This document shows positions 1 through 11,310 of a stretch of 64,000 bases of DNA, one piece after another. The DNA lies in assembly GCF_022808615.1 (NCBI RefSeq), contig NZ_JAKZKS010000003.1, forward strand, positions 124,001-188,000, read 5' to 3'. The first letter of the stretch is position 1, and each line of letters begins with the position of its first letter. The stretch comes from Bacillus sp. FJAT-47783. GTDB lineage: Bacteria; Bacillota; Bacilli; Bacillales; Aeribacillaceae. A program made the translations under genes and the position numbers. The notes beneath the pieces were generated by a model that saw nothing but the letters and a program-made list of their open reading frames with translations, was not told the origin of the DNA and did no database searches.

Positions 1-135
1 ACCAACAATTTGGTTAATCGGGTTGTACCCTTTTTCTTTTAGAGCGTCATAGACTGTGTTCAGCACATCATTGACATTCGTTTCAACGGAGTCTTCCGAG
101 AAATTAAATTTCATCGTTTTATCAAATGAATTCAT
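1..135 (-). CDS. IreB family regulatory protein (YrzL), 3' end outside window
   Basis: The first 45 residues are visible, starting at ATG 135, and the gene runs off the left edge. The N-terminus ([12 protein letters not shown], then a helix containing [17 protein letters not shown]) matches the small UPF0297/IreB family. In Enterococcus the IreB protein is a phosphorylation target of the PASTA kinase IreK. The gene sits 79 bp downstream of alaS on the same strand, its usual place in Bacillales, followed there by the Holliday-junction resolvase yqgF/ruvX. The family assignment is firm; the role in this organism is inferred. Confidence 0.85.
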   Translation of the reverse strand, partial: MNSFDKTMKFNFSEDSVETNVNDVLNTVYDALKEKGYNPINQIVG

Positions 136-214
136 TATATGCACCTCTTTCTGGAGACTCTTCTCCGAATCTACCTTATCCATTCTTACCTACATTTTAC
201 ACCATTGGACAAGA

Positions 215-2851
215 TTATAAAACGGATTTCACCCATTCTTGGACATAATTTAACGCGTCTTCCAATTGATTCGGATCTTTCCCACCTGCTTGCGCCATAT
301 CTGGGCGGCCGCCACCGCCACCACCGCAGCGTGTAGCCACTTCTTTTATTACCTTCCCAGCATGGTACCCTTTCTCAATTAAATCTTTCGTAATACCAGC
401 AGCTAAATTTACTTTCCCTTCACTTACAGCACCTAACACAACAATTCCGGAACCGAGCTTTTGCTTAAGTTCATCCACCATTGCCCGGAGGCTATTCATA
501 TCTTTCGCATTCACTTTCACACTGAGAACATTTACGCCATTTACTTCTACTACACGATCAACAATATTGGCTGCTTCTAAGTTCCCTAACTTAGCCGTTA
601 ATGACTCATTTTCACGCTCAAGTTCACGAATTTCTCCATGCATTGCTTCGATGCGGGACACAACGTCTTTCGGATTTGTTTTTAATTTTGCTGCCGCTTC
701 TTTTAATACCGCTAATTGATCTGTTAAGAAGCGATAGGCTTCTTTACCCGTAACCGCTTCGATACGGCGCGTTCCTGCACCAATACCTGATTCAGAAATA
801 ATTTTAAATAACCCAATTGAAGACGTATTCTCAACGTGACATCCACCACAAAGCTCTAAGCTATAGTCTCCTACCTGCACAACCCGGACAATATTCCCAT
901 ACTTTTCACCGAATAATGCCATCGCACCCATCGCTTTTGCTTCTTCGAGTGATTTGTAATGAATCGCAACAGGAATCGCTTCCCAAATCTTTTCGTTGAC
1001 GATTCGTTCAATCGCATCAAGCTCTTCTTGATTCACTTGTCCAAAATGCGAAAAGTCAAAACGTAGACGATTCGATGTAACTAAAGATCCGGCTTGGTTA
1101 ACATGTGCGCCGAGAACATCTTTTAATGCTTGATGTAAAAGGTGTGTTGCTGTATGGTTTTTCACGATTGCTTTTCGTGATGTTGGATCTACACGTGCCT
1201 CAACTTCCATATCTGTTTTTAATGTTCCAGTCTGAACAATCACATTATGTAAATGTTGTCCATTCGGCGCTTTTTGTACATCCTTAACGTCTAACTGAAC
1301 GTTTTCATTATGGATGATCCCACGATCAGCTATTTGTCCACCGCTTTCTGCATAGAAAGGTGTACAATCAAGCATAATTTGGACTTCTTCACCTACATGT
1401 GCCTCATCAATTAGCTTGCCATCTTTGACGATAGCAAATACTTTTCCTTTAGCGGTCAAACTTTCGTAGCCAATGAATTCACTTTCTTCTTTAATATCTC
1501 CTAGCACGCCTCCTTGAACTTGCATGGAATCGACTTCTTGGCGCGCTTTACGAGCACGTTCACGCTGCATTTCCATTTCTCTGTCAAATCCTTCATGGTC
1601 GACAACCATGTTTTCATCTTGTGCATACTCTTCCGTTAATTCTACTGGGAATCCATACGTATCGTATAATCGGAAAACGTCTTCGCCAGGAATGACATTA
1701 CTTCCTGCTTTCTTTTGTTTATTCATAACAGAAGAAAGAATGGCAAGCCCTTCATTCAATGTTTCATGAAAGCGTTCTTCTTCATTTTTAATGACTTTTT
1801 GGACAAATTCTGCTTTTTCTTTTACTTCTGGGTAAAAGTCAACCATTATTTCCCCAACTGTTGGCACTAACTCGTACATGAATGGACGGTGAATATTTAA
1901 CGTCTTCGCATATCGAACTGCTCTTCGTAATAAGCGACGAAGCACATAACCGCGTCCTTCATTAGATGGAAGAGCACCATCTGTCACGGCAAATGTCACT
2001 GTTCGAATATGGTCCGCAATCACCTTGAATGCAACATCTTTTTCCTGATTCGAACGATATTTTTCACCTGAAATTGATTCAGTCGCTTCAATAATCGGCA
2101 TAAATAAATCTGTATCAAAGTTTGTCGGAACATCTTGAATGACGGATACGACACGCTCTAAACCCATACCTGTATCAATATTTTTCTTCGGTAATGGTGT
2201 GTAAGATCCATCCGGATTATGGTTAAATTGAGAAAATACTAAATTCCAAATTTCAAGATAGCGCTCATTTTCTCCACCTGGATATAACTCTGGATCTTCT
2301 GGATCATTTCCATAAATCTCTCCACGATCGTAGAAAATTTCCGTATTTGGTCCACTTGGCCCTTCACCAATATCCCAGAAATTCCCTTCCAAACGGATTA
2401 TTCGCTCATTCGGTAAACCTATTTTTTCATTCCAAATTTTATATGCTTCTTCATCCTCTGGATGAATCGTCACAGATAAAAGATTTGGATCGAACCCTAG
2501 CCATCTTTCACTCGTTAAAAACTCCCAAGCCCATTCAATGGCTTCTTCTTTAAAATAATCCCCTATAGAAAAATTCCCAAGCATTTCAAAAAATGTATGG
2601 TGACGAGCTGTTTTCCCTACGTTTTCAATATCATTTGTACGAATTGATTTTTGAGCATTCGTAATCCTTGGATTATCAGGTATAACTCGTCCATCGAAAT
2701 ATTTTTTCAACGTTGCAACTCCACTGTTAATCCAAAGTAATGAAGGATCATCATGAGGAACGAGTGAAGCACTCGGCTCGATCGCATGACCTTTTTCTTT
2801 GAAAAAGTCTAAAAACATTTGACGTACTTGTGCAGATGTTAAAGTTTTCAT
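215..2851 (-). CDS. alaS: Alanine--tRNA ligase
   Basis: Class II synthetase that charges tRNA-Ala and clears mischarged Ser/Gly-tRNA-Ala. The 878 residues are full length for bacteria. The N-terminal catalytic core begins at residue 1 ([15 protein letters not shown]). The editing domain carries the zinc-site motifs HTATH near residue 566 and CGGCH near residue 667. The C-terminal part holds a coiled coil and the glycine-rich C-Ala domain ([15 protein letters not shown]). It starts at ATG 2851 behind a GGAGG-type ribosome-binding site. It is preceded by an alanine T-box leader and a near-perfect sigma-A promoter, so expression should rise when tRNA-Ala is uncharged. Confidence 0.98.
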   Translation of the reverse strand: MKTLTSAQVRQMFLDFFKEKGHAIEPSASLVPHDDPSLLWINSGVATLKKYFDGRVIPDNPRITNAQKSIRTNDIENVGKTARHHTFFEMLGNFSIGDYFKEEAIEWAWEFLTSERWLGFDPNLLSVTIHPEDEEAYKIWNEKIGLPNERIIRLEGNFWDIGEGPSGPNTEIFYDRGEIYGNDPEDPELYPGGENERYLEIWNLVFSQFNHNPDGSYTPLPKKNIDTGMGLERVVSVIQDVPTNFDTDLFMPIIEATESISGEKYRSNQEKDVAFKVIADHIRTVTFAVTDGALPSNEGRGYVLRRLLRRAVRYAKTLNIHRPFMYELVPTVGEIMVDFYPEVKEKAEFVQKVIKNEEERFHETLNEGLAILSSVMNKQKKAGSNVIPGEDVFRLYDTYGFPVELTEEYAQDENMVVDHEGFDREMEMQRERARKARQEVDSMQVQGGVLGDIKEESEFIGYESLTAKGKVFAIVKDGKLIDEAHVGEEVQIMLDCTPFYAESGGQIADRGIIHNENVQLDVKDVQKAPNGQHLHNVIVQTGTLKTDMEVEARVDPTSRKAIVKNHTATHLLHQALKDVLGAHVNQAGSLVTSNRLRFDFSHFGQVNQEELDAIERIVNEKIWEAIPVAIHYKSLEEAKAMGAMALFGEKYGNIVRVVQVGDYSLELCGGCHVENTSSIGLFKIISESGIGAGTRRIEAVTGKEAYRFLTDQLAVLKEAAAKLKTNPKDVVSRIEAMHGEIRELERENESLTAKLGNLEAANIVDRVVEVNGVNVLSVKVNAKDMNSLRAMVDELKQKLGSGIVVLGAVSEGKVNLAAGITKDLIEKGYHAGKVIKEVATRCGGGGGGRPDMAQAGGKDPNQLEDALNYVQEWVKSVL

Positions 2852-2919
2852 ATGTACCTCCTATAGATTTCTACCTCTAAACTTCTTGCGAGCATCTAGT
2901 GATCAGGTTCAAGGAAAAA

Positions 2920-3172
2920 TAAAAAACTCCTCTCTATGTAAATAAGATAATTATTTACACAGGGACGAGTTTTGATCGCGGTACCACCCTGATTATGGAT
3001 AAAATATCCATCACCTTTATTCACCGTAACGTGGTTTGACGGCAGGGTTTTCCTGCACTCCGGATTAGCCTTCTGTTACCCTTCACCTAGAACCTTTTCC
3101 AGCCAAGAAGGTTCCTCTCTACAGATGGACTGTAACATACTCAGATCCGTCCTCGTTTTCCTTATGTAACTA
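2920..3172 (-). promoter_or_regulatory. T-box riboswitch leader of alaS (Ala specifier GCU)
   Basis: On the minus strand the leader carries the T-box sequence AGGGTGGTACCGCG (2977-2990), whose TGGT would pair with the ACCA end of tRNA-Ala. The specifier loop can be built directly: CGGAT/ATCCG and TGTTAC/GTAACA helices flank an AGTA-containing strand opposite GAAGGCTA, giving the codon GCU (3067-3069) followed by A. A long terminator stem with a U-tract follows at 2921-2973. Uncharged tRNA-Ala should stabilise the antiterminator and allow alaS transcription. Confidence 0.95.
2921..2973 (-). terminator. T-box-controlled intrinsic terminator before alaS
   Basis: The stem pairs AAACTCGTCCCTGTGTAAATAA with TTATTTACATAGAGAGGAGTTT, with a short loop and a following T run. 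It overlaps the 3' half of the T-box antiterminator, so the two structures are mutually exclusive. Confidence 0.85.
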
Positions 3173-3178
3173 CTGAAA

Positions 3179-3207
3179 ATTATAGACAAGCACATCGCAA
3201 ATGTCAA
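3179..3207 (-). promoter_or_regulatory. Sigma-A promoter of the alaS T-box transcript
   Basis: The minus strand reads TTGACA (3202-3207), a 17 bp spacer and TATAAT (3179-3184), both boxes being exact consensus. The -35 box overlaps the stop codon of the upstream permease gene. Transcription should begin near 3172. Confidence 0.9.
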
Positions 3208-4268
3208 TGTGTTCGCAAGTGCATGACAATATGAAGAATCGTCACTTTTAAAATAGACACGATTGGAACAGCTACGATTAAACCAATGATTCCTCCTATT
3301 TCCCCACCAGCTAAGAGCGCAAATATGATGACAACGGGATGCATATGAAGGCTCTTTCCTACAATTAATGGACTAAGTACATTTCCCTCAATAAACTGAA
3401 GGACAAAAACGATTATAACAACAACAATAACCTTATTCATAGACATCGTTGCAGCAATGATGGCAGCTGGAATCGCTCCGATCACCGGACCAAAATATGG
3501 GATGACATTCGTTGCCCCAACAACGATTCCTAAAATAAGCGGATACTTTATATCAAAAAACCAAAAAAATAAGGTGGCGAGAAATGCAATCGTTAAACAG
3601 ACTAAAAGCTGTCCCCTTATATAGTTTCCAAGGGATTCATCAATTTTTTGCAGAAATATTTTACCTTCTTTTCGCCACTTTTTAGGTGTTAAATACCAAA
3701 TAGCTTTTTTCATCTCGTCATAATCTTTTAACATATAGAAAACTAAAAACGGAATCACAGCCAAAATGAGTACATAGTCAAACAAGGCACGAAAACTTGT
3801 TAATAGGCGCTCTAACGTATTCCCAACTTGCTCTTCAGCATTTTGCATAAGCTTTTCAATCCGTTGGTGTACATCAATCGGTAAATTCGTTGTTTGATCA
3901 TGAATTTCATCCATCCAGTTTTGATAAGAAGCCGTAACAGTTGGAACATTCTCAGACAAATCTTTCACTTGTTGAATGAGTGTTGGGATGCCTTTATAAA
4001 AACCGTAACCAACACTACCAAAAAACAGAATATAAATGATTAAAATCGAAATCGGTCTTGGCAAATTCGAAGCGTGAAGCTTTTCAACGATTGGATGAAG
4101 TAAATACGTAATAAAAACAGCAATGAGAAACGGAATCATGATTGCTTTTAGCATAAAAAAGAAGGGAATCCAGATGTCTCTTAACTGGAAAAACATAAAT
4201 ATACATAATGAAGCCAAAAGGATTAGTAACAGTCGAAACAGCCACTTCTTTTGTCGCTCACTCACCAT
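3204..4268 (-). CDS. AI-2E family transporter (YrrI-like permease)
   Basis: Integral membrane protein of 354 residues in the AI-2E/TqsA/PerM superfamily. Hydrophobic segments cluster at residues 10-75, around 150-180 and 205-345, typical of its eight membrane spans, with a soluble middle portion of about 80 residues. The family signature region is visible near the C-terminus (GNVLSPLIVGKSLHMHP). Members have been linked to autoinducer-2 export or Na+/H+ exchange, and the substrate here is unknown. It starts at ATG 4268 after a GGGGGGATGG ribosome site. Position between alaS and yrzR matches B. subtilis yrrI. Confidence 0.9.
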   Translation of the reverse strand: MVSERQKKWLFRLLLILLASLCIFMFFQLRDIWIPFFFMLKAIMIPFLIAVFITYLLHPIVEKLHASNLPRPISILIIYILFFGSVGYGFYKGIPTLIQQVKDLSENVPTVTASYQNWMDEIHDQTTNLPIDVHQRIEKLMQNAEEQVGNTLERLLTSFRALFDYVLILAVIPFLVFYMLKDYDEMKKAIWYLTPKKWRKEGKIFLQKIDESLGNYIRGQLLVCLTIAFLATLFFWFFDIKYPLILGIVVGATNVIPYFGPVIGAIPAAIIAATMSMNKVIVVVIIVFVLQFIEGNVLSPLIVGKSLHMHPVVIIFALLAGGEIGGIIGLIVAVPIVSILKVTILHIVMHLRTH

Positions 4269-4383
4269 CCATCCCCCCTACTTCATATTGTTAAACGAGA
4301 GGGGAATAATATACATCAAGACTGTACACGTATTTTGAAATGATTCAAAAACGATGCATCCTTTGAAAAAATTCCGCTTCACC

Positions 4384-4415
4384 AAAAGAAGTTGACGTCA
4401 ATCGTCAACTTCTTG
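4384..4415 (-). terminator. Hairpin downstream of the yrzR-like gene
   Basis: A perfect stem AAGAAGTTGACG/CGTCAACTTCTT with a 5-nt loop lies 43 bp beyond the stop of the zinc-ribbon gene. The T-tract on the minus strand is short, so termination is likely but not certain. Confidence 0.6.
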
Positions 4416-4458
4416 TCATTCATTATTCTCTCAAACAACTGGAGTGGAGAATTAGATG

Positions 4459-4650
4459 CTACATACTAATAGAACGTTCATCATCAGAAAACAAATCATC
4501 CAAAGAACTTAACGTGCCATCTTCTTCTACTTGGTGTGTGTGAACAATACCTTTTGAAACTGTTAGTTCGATAAAACAGTTCCAACAATAATATTGGTTG
4601 ACACCAATTTTTCCAAGGTCTTTACTTTTGCAATTCGGACACGTAAACAA
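4459..4650 (-). CDS. Small zinc-ribbon protein (YrzR-like)
   Basis: A 63-residue protein with two CxxC pairs (CPNC at residues 4-7 and CWNC at about 22-25) that form a predicted zinc ribbon, followed by an acidic tail (EEDGTLSSLDDLFSDDER). It starts at TTG 4650 behind AGAGGTG. It matches the small uncharacterised YrzR-type proteins found at this place in Bacillus; the function is unknown. The fold suggests binding to nucleic acid or protein. It is probably co-transcribed with the PRC-barrel gene and recD2 upstream. Confidence 0.75.
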   Translation of the reverse strand: MFTCPNCKSKDLGKIGVNQYYCWNCFIELTVSKGIVHTHQVEEDGTLSSLDDLFSDDERSISM

Positions 4651-4672
4651 AACAAGGACACCTCTTTACCCG

Positions 4673-5137
4673 TTATTGGAGGACAATTACGTCTTTGCCG
4701 ATTATTTGTTCATTTTCTACGTGAACCGTTTTTGTTCCTACTGTCACATCAGCAAAAAACCCTTCTGTCACCTCATATGCTACAATTGTGTCCAAATCAT
4801 TCGTCATATATACATCATCTACTAATCCGACCTTATCTCCAGTTGATAATAACAATTCTTTATGACGAATGGAGCCTTTTGTTTCATAAAACCGGTGTCC
4901 GATATTGCTCGTCTCATACATTTCCGTTTCTTTACCATTTAACATAATCCCATCTTGTCCAATAGAGGAGATGGACGAGATTTTCACTAATTTATCCCGC
5001 CCGAAAAAACCTTTCCCTTCAATTATAAGCCCTTCAATGGAACCAGTTTCTGACAAAGCGATATCTTCAACGTAACCAACAATTTTACCTGAACGCAAAT
5101 AAACAGGAATCCCTTTAATGTCCGAAAATGTTCGCAA
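4673..5137 (-). CDS. PRC-barrel domain protein (YrrD-like)
   Basis: A 154-residue soluble protein made of two PRC-barrel-like halves (about residues 1-75 and 85-150), each with the strand pattern seen around SDIKGIPVYLRSGKIVGYV and TGDKVGLVDDVYM. PRC-barrels occur in RimM and photosynthetic reaction-centre H subunits and usually serve as binding modules. The start is TTG 5137 (MRTFSDIKG), behind GGTGGAGAG and matching the YrrD N-terminus as I recall it. It lies 27 bp downstream of recD2. Role unknown. Confidence 0.8.
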   Translation of the reverse strand: MRTFSDIKGIPVYLRSGKIVGYVEDIALSETGSIEGLIIEGKGFFGRDKLVKISSISSIGQDGIMLNGKETEMYETSNIGHRFYETKGSIRHKELLLSTGDKVGLVDDVYMTNDLDTIVAYEVTEGFFADVTVGTKTVHVENEQIIGKDVIVLQ

Positions 5138-5164
5138 AGATTCTCTCCACCTTTCCGAACATTT

Positions 5165-7540
5165 TTAGTGTGTTTCTACTTCCATAAAATCATAAGGCGT
5201 AATGTTTTCCATCCCAATGTTTGCATCGTGGACACTAAATGGTAGCTGTTGTTGCAACTCATCTAGCTCACTGTCTATATTTAACCGTTCCACTAATGAA
5301 GTTTGCCTTCTATAGTTATCATTTTGTTCGATACCCCTTTTTAATGCTTCCACTTCTCCACACATAATTAAAAATTGTTTACTTCTTGTAACAGCTGTAT
5401 AAATTAAATTACGTCTTAGCATCCGATAATAACTTTTCACAATGGGCAAAATAACGATTGGAAATTCGCTTCCTTGCGATTTGTGAATGGAACAGCAATA
5501 TGCATGCGTAAACTGCTGAAAATCTTGTCTCGTATACGTCACTTCATTTCCATCAAACGATACAACGATTAAATCTTCTTTCTCCGTATTTTCCTTTGCG
5601 TAAAAAATGGATACAATCTCCCCCATATCGCCATTAAAAACATTGCTTTCGGGTTGATTGACGAGCTGTAAAACTTTATCACCGACACGATAGGTAACAG
5701 GGCCAAACTGTAGTTCCCGTTTTTGCTCTGATTTTGGATTCAATGTTTCTTGCAACATCACGTTTAATTGGTCAATTCCAGCTGAACCACGGTACATTGG
5801 CGCAAGAACTTGAATATCCTTTGGCGAATATCCTTTTTTCACAGCATTTTCAACCACTTTCTTGACAACTTCCTTTACTTGATTCCCTTTACACGGTAAA
5901 AAGGAGCGATCTTTTGTAGCTGACAAAATATTATGAGGTAATACACCGCTTCGAATATCATGAGCTAATTCAATAATGGAAGACCCTTCGGCTTGGCGGT
6001 AAATATCTTTAAGACGGACAGTCGGTATGACATTAGACTTTAATAAATCACTCAATACTTGTCCAGGTCCTACAGAAGGAAGTTGATCCTCATCTCCTAC
6101 AAGAACAACTTGAATCGAAGGAGGGAGTGCTTTAAATAATTGGTTCGCTAACCATATATCAACCATTGATACTTCGTCAACAATTAATAACTTCCCATTA
6201 ATCGGATTTTCTTCATCCAAATTGAATCCTTCGGAACCATTCCAACCGAGCAAACGATGTATAGTAACAGCTGGTAAACCAGTTGCTTCACTCATTCGTT
6301 TTGCCGCTCGTCCTGTTGGGGCAACGAGTAATATCGGAAAAGGATCCTCTTTCTTATAATCGTTCGGATCGAGTGAAAGGCCATGTAAATCTGCATAAAT
6401 TTCGACGATTCCTTTTATAACAGTTGTTTTCCCTGTCCCTGGTCCTCCTGTTAATAACATCATCGGGGAATGGATCGCACGTTGAATCGCTTCCTTTTGC
6501 GATGGAGCATATTGAACATTCATCTTTTCCTCTAAGCGCCCTAATGCCAGTAAAAATTCAGACTCCGGAAATACGTTTTCATACTCGTCTTGTTCTAATA
6601 ATCGATGAACATGCCCTACAAGACCTTGTTCAGCAAAATATAATGACGGTAAATAGAATCGTTCTTTCTCTTCTATTAGTTTTCCTTCCTCTGTTAGTGA
6701 AACTAATTCACGCTCTATGTATTCTTGCCCGACAAATTCGCCATCTGCTTGCTTCAAAAGTTGAGCTGTTTTTATGGCAAGCTGTTCTTTTGTAATGAAA
6801 ACGTGCCCTTCTTGAAGGCTATCATGTTCAATAGTGAAAAGGCACGCTGCTTTAATCCGATCAGGATGATGCCCAGATATCCCTAAGTGTCTACCGAGCT
6901 CATCGGCGCGAATAAAGCCGATACCTTCAATATCTTCCACCAATTTGTATGGATTTTCTTGTATAATATTGAGCGTTAAATCTTTATACGTCTGGTAAAT
7001 TTTCATTCCAAGCTGAGGACCGAACCCAAATTGGTTCAAGGCAATCATAATTTGTTCAAGACCTTGGTGAGCTTTTAACGTTTCAACTAATGTGTTTGCT
7101 TTTTCTTTACTCAGCTTTGGAATACGCTTTAAGGCATCGGGATTTTCCAATATGATCGAAATCGTCCCTTCACCTAATTCATTCACAATCGATTCCGCTG
7201 TTTTTTTTCCGATTCCTTTAAACAAGTCACTTGATAAATATTGAATAATGCCCTCTTTTGTTTGCGGTAACTCTTTTCGGAATTGTTCTGCTTGAAATTG
7301 TTCGCCAAATTTCGGATGCTGCTTTTTTTGACCCATAAACGTGTATGTTTCTTCCATATTCAGAAGAGGGAAATAACCTGTAACCGTTATTTGTTTATCA
7401 ACAAAAGTCTCATTTGTTTCAGAAACTTTTACTTTTAACACAGTATAAAAGTTTTCTTCATTTTGAAAGACAATATGCTGTATAACACCTTTTACATATG
7501 AACGTTCTTCATGGAACATGTCCAATTGTTCATTTGTCAT
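5165..7540 (-). CDS. recD2: ATP-dependent RecD2 DNA helicase
   Basis: Superfamily 1B 5'-3' helicase of 791 residues, the RecBC-independent RecD2 type found in bacteria using AddAB. An N-terminal OB-like domain (residues 10-80) and tandem helix-hairpin-helix motifs (GIGKKTAESIV, IPKLSKEKA, GIGFIRADEL) precede the motor. Walker A is LTGGPGTGKTT near residue 365 and Walker B is LIVDEVSMVD near 455. The C-terminal motifs are IHKSQGSEFP and YTAVTRSK. RecD2 acts in replication-fork progression and mismatch repair in Bacillus. It starts at ATG 7540 behind GGAGGG, in a run with the TPR gene. Confidence 0.96.
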   Translation of the reverse strand: MTNEQLDMFHEERSYVKGVIQHIVFQNEENFYTVLKVKVSETNETFVDKQITVTGYFPLLNMEETYTFMGQKKQHPKFGEQFQAEQFRKELPQTKEGIIQYLSSDLFKGIGKKTAESIVNELGEGTISIILENPDALKRIPKLSKEKANTLVETLKAHQGLEQIMIALNQFGFGPQLGMKIYQTYKDLTLNIIQENPYKLVEDIEGIGFIRADELGRHLGISGHHPDRIKAACLFTIEHDSLQEGHVFITKEQLAIKTAQLLKQADGEFVGQEYIERELVSLTEEGKLIEEKERFYLPSLYFAEQGLVGHVHRLLEQDEYENVFPESEFLLALGRLEEKMNVQYAPSQKEAIQRAIHSPMMLLTGGPGTGKTTVIKGIVEIYADLHGLSLDPNDYKKEDPFPILLVAPTGRAAKRMSEATGLPAVTIHRLLGWNGSEGFNLDEENPINGKLLIVDEVSMVDIWLANQLFKALPPSIQVVLVGDEDQLPSVGPGQVLSDLLKSNVIPTVRLKDIYRQAEGSSIIELAHDIRSGVLPHNILSATKDRSFLPCKGNQVKEVVKKVVENAVKKGYSPKDIQVLAPMYRGSAGIDQLNVMLQETLNPKSEQKRELQFGPVTYRVGDKVLQLVNQPESNVFNGDMGEIVSIFYAKENTEKEDLIVVSFDGNEVTYTRQDFQQFTHAYCCSIHKSQGSEFPIVILPIVKSYYRMLRRNLIYTAVTRSKQFLIMCGEVEALKRGIEQNDNYRRQTSLVERLNIDSELDELQQQLPFSVHDANIGMENITPYDFMEVETH

Positions 7541-7569
7541 TCTTTATCCCTCCTCTGACACTTTTCATT

Positions 7570-8229
7570 TTAACGGTTGATCGCTTCTTCAATAAGCTTT
7601 TTCGCATTTCCTGCTAATAAATGATCCGGTTGAATGTCCAATGCTTTATTAAACATCGAAAGCGCTTTGTCTATATTTTCTTCATACGCATACGCAACAC
7701 CTAAATTATAATACGCATCTGAATGGTTTGGCTCTTGTTCCACAACGATGGATAGCTCTTTTTTCGCTTCTTCCATTTGTCCGAATTGTGCTAAACATAA
7801 ACCGTATTGAAAACGCGCATCGATATCCTTTTCATTTAATTCAATTGCTCTTTGTAAATACGGAAGGGCTAATCGAGGTTGTTCCAACTGAATGAATGTC
7901 ATGCCAAACATAAAGAAAAGATCACTACTTTCGAGCCCATTTTTCATCGCTTTTTCAAAAAAGTCTTTTGCTTTTACAAAATCATTTTTGTTATAGGAAA
8001 CCGTTCCGGCACCATAATAAGCTGTAGCAGTGTTTGAATCGATTTCAATCGCCTTTTCAAAAAAACGAATTGCTCGTTCATGATCATTAAGTGCGGCAAG
8101 TAAATTGCCAAAATTTACGTATAGTAAAGGGTCTGTCGGATTTTCTTCAATTGCCTCGGAAAAATATTTAGCCGCTTCTTCAAAATTTCCTTTTTGCATT
8201 GCTTGAATACCTAGTTCGTTTTTTGTCAT
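7570..8229 (-). CDS. Tetratricopeptide repeat protein (YrrB-like)
   Basis: About 219 residues composed almost entirely of TPR units of 34 residues, with the consensus pattern repeated about six times (for example YVNFGNLLAALNDHERAI, YYGAGTVSYNKNDFVKA and YYNLGVAYAYEENIDKAL). No signal peptide or membrane segment is seen, so it is a cytosolic scaffold. The second of two adjacent ATGs (8229) has the better spacing from AAAGGTGG; 8232 is possible. The B. subtilis homologue YrrB lies at the same place between trmU and recD2. A partner among these genes is unproven. Confidence 0.88.
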   Translation of the reverse strand: MTKNELGIQAMQKGNFEEAAKYFSEAIEENPTDPLLYVNFGNLLAALNDHERAIRFFEKAIEIDSNTATAYYGAGTVSYNKNDFVKAKDFFEKAMKNGLESSDLFFMFGMTFIQLEQPRLALPYLQRAIELNEKDIDARFQYGLCLAQFGQMEEAKKELSIVVEQEPNHSDAYYNLGVAYAYEENIDKALSMFNKALDIQPDHLLAGNAKKLIEEAINR

Positions 8230-8363
8230 CATTTTTCCACCTTTACATCATTTATGGATTTCATCTATATTAAATGCTTTTTATACATTCTTTTTTTTCT
8301 AATCACACTACGTTTCATTATACATGGTTCAAATGAATAATTTAACCGTCGGTTCAAGGCCAC

Positions 8364-8396
8364 ATGAAAAACCTCAACAATACGTTGAGGTTCTCA
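8364..8396 (-). terminator. Terminator after mnmA
   Basis: Stem GAACCTCAACG/CGTTGAGGTT-type with a short loop, followed on the minus strand by a T-rich stretch, directly beyond the mnmA stop codon. Confidence 0.75.
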
Positions 8397-10672
<2,276 letters not shown>

Positions 10673-10719
10673 TGTCTTTCACCTCAAATTTAAAAGTCCC
10701 ATTGACTAAATTATATTGA

Positions 10720-11139
10720 TTAAATGTAAAACATGTAAGCATCTTGCTCATTATCATCTGTAAAGCTTGCTAAATCTTCTAATGTCGTATTATCTAACAC
10801 ATCTTTTATCGCGTCGCGAATCTTTATCCAAAGGTGACGTTTAGCAGGTTCTTCATCTTCAATCCCTTCAACAGGTGTTATCGGCCCTTCTAATACACGA
10901 ATGATATCACCAGCCGTGATATTTTTAGGATCTTCTGCTAAAATATATCCACCGTAAGCACCGCGAATACTTTTGACAAGTCCAGCATTCCGTAGTGGCG
11001 CAATTAGTTGTTCTAAGTAGTGTTCAGACAAATTATGCGTTTGGGCAATACTTTTTAGCGATGTCGGTCCTTCTCCGAACCGTTTTGCTAATTCAATCAT
11101 TATCGTTAATCCATATCGTCCTTTAGTTGATATTCTCAC
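10720..11139 (-). CDS. cymR: Rrf2-family cysteine metabolism repressor CymR
   Basis: A 139-residue winged-helix regulator starting at GTG 11139 behind AGGAGTG. It begins with the Rrf2 signature MRISTKGRYGLTIMIELAK and carries the wing YGGYILAEDPKNITAGDI. There are no cysteines at all, so it cannot bind an Fe-S cluster like IscR. That fits CymR, which in B. subtilis senses O-acetylserine through CysK and represses cysteine uptake and synthesis genes. The adjacent desulfurase and mnmA genes agree with a sulfur role. Confidence 0.93.
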   Translation of the reverse strand: MRISTKGRYGLTIMIELAKRFGEGPTSLKSIAQTHNLSEHYLEQLIAPLRNAGLVKSIRGAYGGYILAEDPKNITAGDIIRVLEGPITPVEGIEDEEPAKRHLWIKIRDAIKDVLDNTTLEDLASFTDDNEQDAYMFYI

Positions 11140-11310
11140 GTTTAGACACTCCTATTATTAAAATCTTTTTCTCATTATGTAAAATTCAATATAGAACGAA
11201 AGCTGTAAATATATGTATATAAAAGGTATGTAACTTTAAACTTTAGTCATTATAGCATATTATCTAACTATAGAGTATCCAAGTTACTGATAGAAAATAG
11301 GGGAGTAGAC

